Shown here in pieces: positions 7,470-9,407 of a stretch of 9,407 nucleotides of DNA. A program made the translations under genes and the position numbers. Origin of the DNA: Acinetobacter lwoffii (GTDB taxonomy: Bacteria; Pseudomonadota; Gammaproteobacteria; Pseudomonadales; Moraxellaceae); NCBI RefSeq assembly GCF_002321025.1, contig NZ_DCLL01000007.1, positions 1 through 9,407 on the forward strand. Direction: 5' to 3'. Position 1 is the first letter of the stretch; the number at the start of each line of letters is the position of its first letter. A model generated the notes under the pieces. It did no database searches. It saw only the letters and a program-made list of their open reading frames with translations, and was not told the origin of the DNA.

Positions 7470-8114
7470 CTAGAACGGCGCCGGACAATAAAATTCGACC
7501 AGCTGCTCTGTTTGAGGATGATAAAAACTCAAACGTTCCGCATGTAAACATAGACGTGAACTGAGCTGTTGCTGTTCGGGTGTCGCATATAAGGTATCGC
7601 CAATAATCGGATGTCCGAGATATTGCATATGCACCCGTAGCTGATGTGAACGGCCGGTAATTGGGGTCAGTTTCACCCGGGTCACAGGCTGTCCCTGAAT
7701 ATTAAAATGTTCAATCGCCTGCCAATGCGTGATGGCCGGCTTATTATGTGCGGGATCTGCGATATGTAAGGGCGGACGACTTGGATCATACACGACTGGC
7801 ACTTCAATCGTGCCTTCACCTTCGAGTGTACCAGTGACTACAGCCTGATAGGTTTTATCGGTCTGGCGTTCCTGAAACTGGCGGGAAATGGTTTTTTGTC
7901 CCCATTTAGTCAGCCCAAAGACCAAAATGCCGGATGTATCGCGATCCAGTCGATGAATTAGTAAAGTTTTGGGTTCGAGTTTGACCAGACGATTGATCAG
8001 GCAATCTTGTAAGTCTTCTGTTTTACCGGGAACTGTGAGTAAACCTGCAGGTTTGTGGATGACCATGAAATCGTCATCACGATGTATCAGATGTTCGGTT
8101 AGAAAATTACTCAA
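7470..8114 (-). CDS. rluA: Pseudouridine synthase RluA (23S rRNA and tRNA)
   Basis: A 214-residue pseudouridine synthase without an S4 domain, the same build as E. coli RluA (219 residues), which converts U746 of 23S rRNA and U32 of some tRNAs. The catalytic motif HRLDRDTSGI spans 54-63, with Asp57 the nucleophile. KPAGLLTVPG (21-30) and ITGRSHQLRVHM followed by LGHPIIGD match RluA closely and favour it over RluC/RluD, which are longer with an S4 domain. The start is unusual. The frame is closed upstream by TGA only two codons before the TTG at 8114, so TTG is the only start preserving the N-terminal strand; the next in-frame ATG (Met17) would remove it. A GGGA seven bases before TTG supports this. 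A promoter lies just upstream. Target sites are assigned by family similarity. Confidence 0.88.
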   Translation of the reverse strand: MSNFLTEHLIHRDDDFMVIHKPAGLLTVPGKTEDLQDCLINRLVKLEPKTLLIHRLDRDTSGILVFGLTKWGQKTISRQFQERQTDKTYQAVVTGTLEGEGTIEVPVVYDPSRPPLHIADPAHNKPAITHWQAIEHFNIQGQPVTRVKLTPITGRSHQLRVHMQYLGHPIIGDTLYATPEQQQLSSRLCLHAERLSFYHPQTEQLVEFYCPAPF

Positions 8115-8152
8115 AGTTCAATCCCAGGCTGATCGCGAAAAACAAGGCGGCA

Positions 8153-8181
8153 ATGATAGAAAGCTTAGCCAAGAATTACAA
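8153..8181 (-). promoter_or_regulatory. Candidate rluA promoter
   Basis: On the minus strand TTGTAA (8181-8176, four of six) and TATCAT (8158-8153, five of six) are exactly 17 bases apart. Transcripts would begin near 8146, giving a leader of about 30 bases ahead of the rluA TTG start. Spacing and position are good; function is inferred. Confidence 0.55.
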
Positions 8182-8247
8182 TGCGCATTTATGTAAATGA
8201 CGATGAAATTTCCGATTTAGCGCATAAAAATGCTCAATCGCAACGCA

Positions 8248-8955
8248 TCAACCTGAGGATTGTAAAATGAAGCCTGCCAATTCATGCAAAGACGGATGTT
8301 TTAGCACATCTTCATAACGGATATTGGCACCATGCGCACGCCATATACCGACCAGACTCACCATCGCTACCGAATCCAGACCATAATTTTTTAAATCGAC
8401 ATAGGGATCAATTTCTAAGGCATCTATATCCAGCTGTTCCGCGACAGCCAACATAATGCCTTTGGTTGACAATACATATTCTGACGGCGCACTTAAATCC
8501 CATAAGCGAGTCAGGCTATAGGTATTTAAGTGATGTATCCCCTGTGCCGAAATATTTTCAATCCACTGAATATGCTGATCTTGATTTGCCAATAAAATCG
8601 CATCATCGACCACACCAATTTGATCCGTCACACTCATCAGATGCGGCAGAATCTGTTTCAGCATCGGTGTAACCTGCCCGGCAAAAATCAGCTGCGGATG
8701 CGTTGAGGCATATTCTCCCAATTGCTGCATGCCTTGCATCAAATCATCACCGTACAAATCAACAATCGGAATATCCAGCGCTTTGGCTTTATTGGTTAGT
8801 TGAATCAAATTCACCATGAGTCCACTCTCTTGTATGCCCTGTTGCATACGCAAGTTTTGCAATCCAACTAAAACCAAAACAGATTGTGTTGAGGACAGCT
8901 GCCATTTAGCTTGGGATGGAGCAAGTTGGATTTTTTTGGGCATAGAGTACAGCAT
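8248..8955 (-). CDS. Degenerate isochorismatase-like domain fused to an EntB-type carrier domain
   Basis: The 235-residue product has two parts. The C-terminal part (about 165-235) is a phosphopantetheine carrier domain: YGLDSVAMVS holds the attachment Ser195, and its layout resembles the aryl carrier domain of EntB, including the IWRAHG helix. The N-terminal part (about 22-155) resembles a shortened isochorismatase fold: a buried strand VLVLVGLQ where EntB has the catalytic Asp (here Gly31), and a VVDDAILLANQDQH segment matching the EntB region after its active-site loop. The Lys- and Cys-bearing segments are not recognisable, so hydrolysis is unlikely. EntB is 285 residues, so about 50 are missing. 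No adenylation, condensation or transport genes flank it. It probably tethers an acyl or aryl group for an enzyme encoded elsewhere; the partner is unknown. AAGAG about eight bases before the ATG supports the start; Met5 is an alternative. Confidence 0.75.
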   Translation of the reverse strand: MLYSMPKKIQLAPSQAKWQLSSTQSVLVLVGLQNLRMQQGIQESGLMVNLIQLTNKAKALDIPIVDLYGDDLMQGMQQLGEYASTHPQLIFAGQVTPMLKQILPHLMSVTDQIGVVDDAILLANQDQHIQWIENISAQGIHHLNTYSLTRLWDLSAPSEYVLSTKGIMLAVAEQLDIDALEIDPYVDLKNYGLDSVAMVSLVGIWRAHGANIRYEDVLKHPSLHELAGFILQSSG

Positions 8956-8975
8956 GGGAGGCTCTTATAAATGAC

Positions 8976-9003
8976 AAAATAGCATGATGATTCATGCTAT
9001 TTT
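8976..9003. promoter_or_regulatory. Perfect 12-bp palindrome upstream of the carrier-protein gene
   Basis: AAAATAGCATGA (8976-8987), loop TGAT, TCATGCTATTTT (8992-9003) pair without mismatch. It lies 20 bases before the start codon of the minus-strand carrier gene. A weak minus-strand promoter (GTGTTT 9027-9022, 17 bases, TAAAAT 9004-8999) would place its -10 box inside the right arm, so the palindrome could be an operator over the start site or a leader hairpin. It could also end transcription entering from the right. It does not match a Fur box. Confidence 0.5.
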
Positions 9004-9166
9004 AGTTTAGCATTATTTGAAAAACACTTTGATTTCACAGATGATTATTGTTCTAATTTCGTATAATCGCCATTATATTAAATATGCCTAGAGTTGATTA
9101 ACGCGACTATCCTAAAAATAGGGTGATTTAGCCAAATAAGGACTAAATGCTAAAACTAAAATAAGC
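8996..9166. repeat. Imperfect inverted repeat bracketing the Xer site
   Basis: GCTATTTTAGTTTAGCAT (8996-9013) has as its reverse complement ATGCTAAACTAAAATAGC. The sequence at 9147-9166 is ATGCTAAAACTAAAATAAGC, the same apart from two one-base length differences in A runs. A further CAAATA lies inside each arm, offset by eight bases on the right. The arms enclose about 133 bases containing the dif-like site. The left arm also overlaps the hairpin at 8976-9003. It may be the edge of an old small element or chance in AT-rich DNA. Confidence 0.4.
9056..9083 (+). other. dif: dif/pdif-type XerC/XerD recombination site
   Basis: A 28-bp site in standard form: XerC arm ATTTCGTATAA (9056-9066), six-base centre TCGCCA (9067-9072), XerD arm TTATATTAAAT (9073-9083). 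The inner TATAA and TTATA halves are inverted as expected. The XerD arm differs by one base from the widely conserved TTATGTTAAAT. The XerC arm ATTTCGTATAA is the form I know from Acinetobacter plasmid pdif sites, and the centre matches common ones. XerC and XerD act here to resolve chromosome dimers at the terminus (dif) or to move modules (pdif). The core-gene neighbours favour a chromosomal site. All genes to the left except one are transcribed away from it, which would be head-on to a fork moving towards it, a small argument against a terminus location. Confidence 0.75.
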
Positions 9167-9194
9167 AAAAGAGGAGTATCTGAGGCACTAAAAA

Positions 9195-9407
9195 TCACTC
9201 TGCCCAATGAGTCCACTCAAAAATTTTCTTCGGGTCATCAATTTCATAAATTCGCCACTTCTTATCTAAAAAACCTAATGGAAAAACCTCATTCGATATA
9301 TCGTTTTGAATAAAGTGGTTAAGAATATAAATGCTTGAATTAAGAATATCTAATACGTTATTTGATAACATTTTTTTTGTATTTTCAGAGGGTGTAAATA
9401 ATTCTGT
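9195..9407 (-). CDS. Unknown AT-rich protein, C-terminal part only
   Basis: The minus strand reads open from the window edge (9407) to TGA at 9195, giving the last 70 residues of a protein whose start lies outside. The C-terminus is rich in aromatic and acidic residues (GFLDKKWRIYEIDDPKK at about 45-61, then IFEWTHWAE to the end). I do not recognise the family. The size cannot be known, and no signal, zinc or catalytic motif is visible in this part. The DNA is clearly more AT-rich than the core genes to the left, and the gene lies 111 bases beyond the dif-like site on its far side, so it may be horizontally acquired. Small Trp-rich acidic proteins of this style include immunity proteins, but that is only a guess. 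No good terminator follows its stop. Confidence 0.6.
   Translation of the reverse strand, partial: TELFTPSENTKKMLSNNVLDILNSSIYILNHFIQNDISNEVFPLGFLDKKWRIYEIDDPKKIFEWTHWAE

Noticed and set aside
8181..8270. A 29-codon plus-strand open frame beginning MRIYVNDDE, with AAGAA before its ATG.
   Set aside because: It is very short, overlaps the end of the carrier-protein gene on the opposite strand and the likely rluA -35 box, and has no recognisable family. It is too weak to call a gene without conservation data.
9098..9125. A small CCTA-AAAA-TAGG hairpin right of the Xer site.
   Set aside because: The stem is only four strong pairs plus wobbles and there is no T run, so neither a terminator nor an RNA element can be supported.
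9165..9190. A strong plus-strand ribosome-site-like AGAGGAG near 9169-9176.
   Set aside because: No ATG, GTG or TTG with an open frame follows at a usable distance, so it is taken as chance.

Overview
The window looks like an Acinetobacter (Moraxellaceae) chromosome. This rests on the gene content (a desaturase/reductase/TetR trio like Pseudomonas desB-desC-desT, RapA, RluA), the protein sequences, moderate-to-low GC, and an Acinetobacter-style Xer recombination site near the right end. The species cannot be named from the sequence.

Layout, left to right. (1) 1-3135 is a lipid-desaturation module. A membrane acyl desaturase (desB-like) and its flavin/2Fe-2S reductase (desC-like) form a two-gene minus-strand operon ending at a strong hairpin terminator. 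A TetR regulator (desT/FabR-like) is divergent, and the gap between holds a 22-bp palindrome overlapping the operon promoter. Together they would sense acyl-chain saturation and control delta-9 desaturation. (2) 3143-4345 holds an alpha/beta hydrolase and a lone small PAAR (type VI secretion spike tip) gene, both minus strand. (3) 4446-8181 holds rapA (RNA polymerase recycling Swi2/Snf2 ATPase) and rluA (23S rRNA/tRNA pseudouridine synthase), minus strand, each with its own likely transcription signals. (4) 8248-8955 encodes an unusual two-domain protein: an isochorismatase-like domain that has lost its recognisable catalytic residues, fused to an EntB-type carrier domain with an intact phosphopantetheine serine. 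No siderophore genes lie beside it. (5) 8956-9407 is the most unusual part. It has a perfect 12-bp hairpin, a 28-bp dif/pdif-type XerC/XerD site (9056-9083), an imperfect inverted repeat on either side of that site, and then the 3' end of an AT-rich unknown gene cut by the window edge.

No stretch longer than 300 bases lacks a gene; the longest gap is 8956-9194. No tRNA, rRNA, CRISPR array or insertion sequence was seen. The best candidates for something new are the dif region with its AT-rich neighbour, and the degenerate isochorismatase-carrier fusion.
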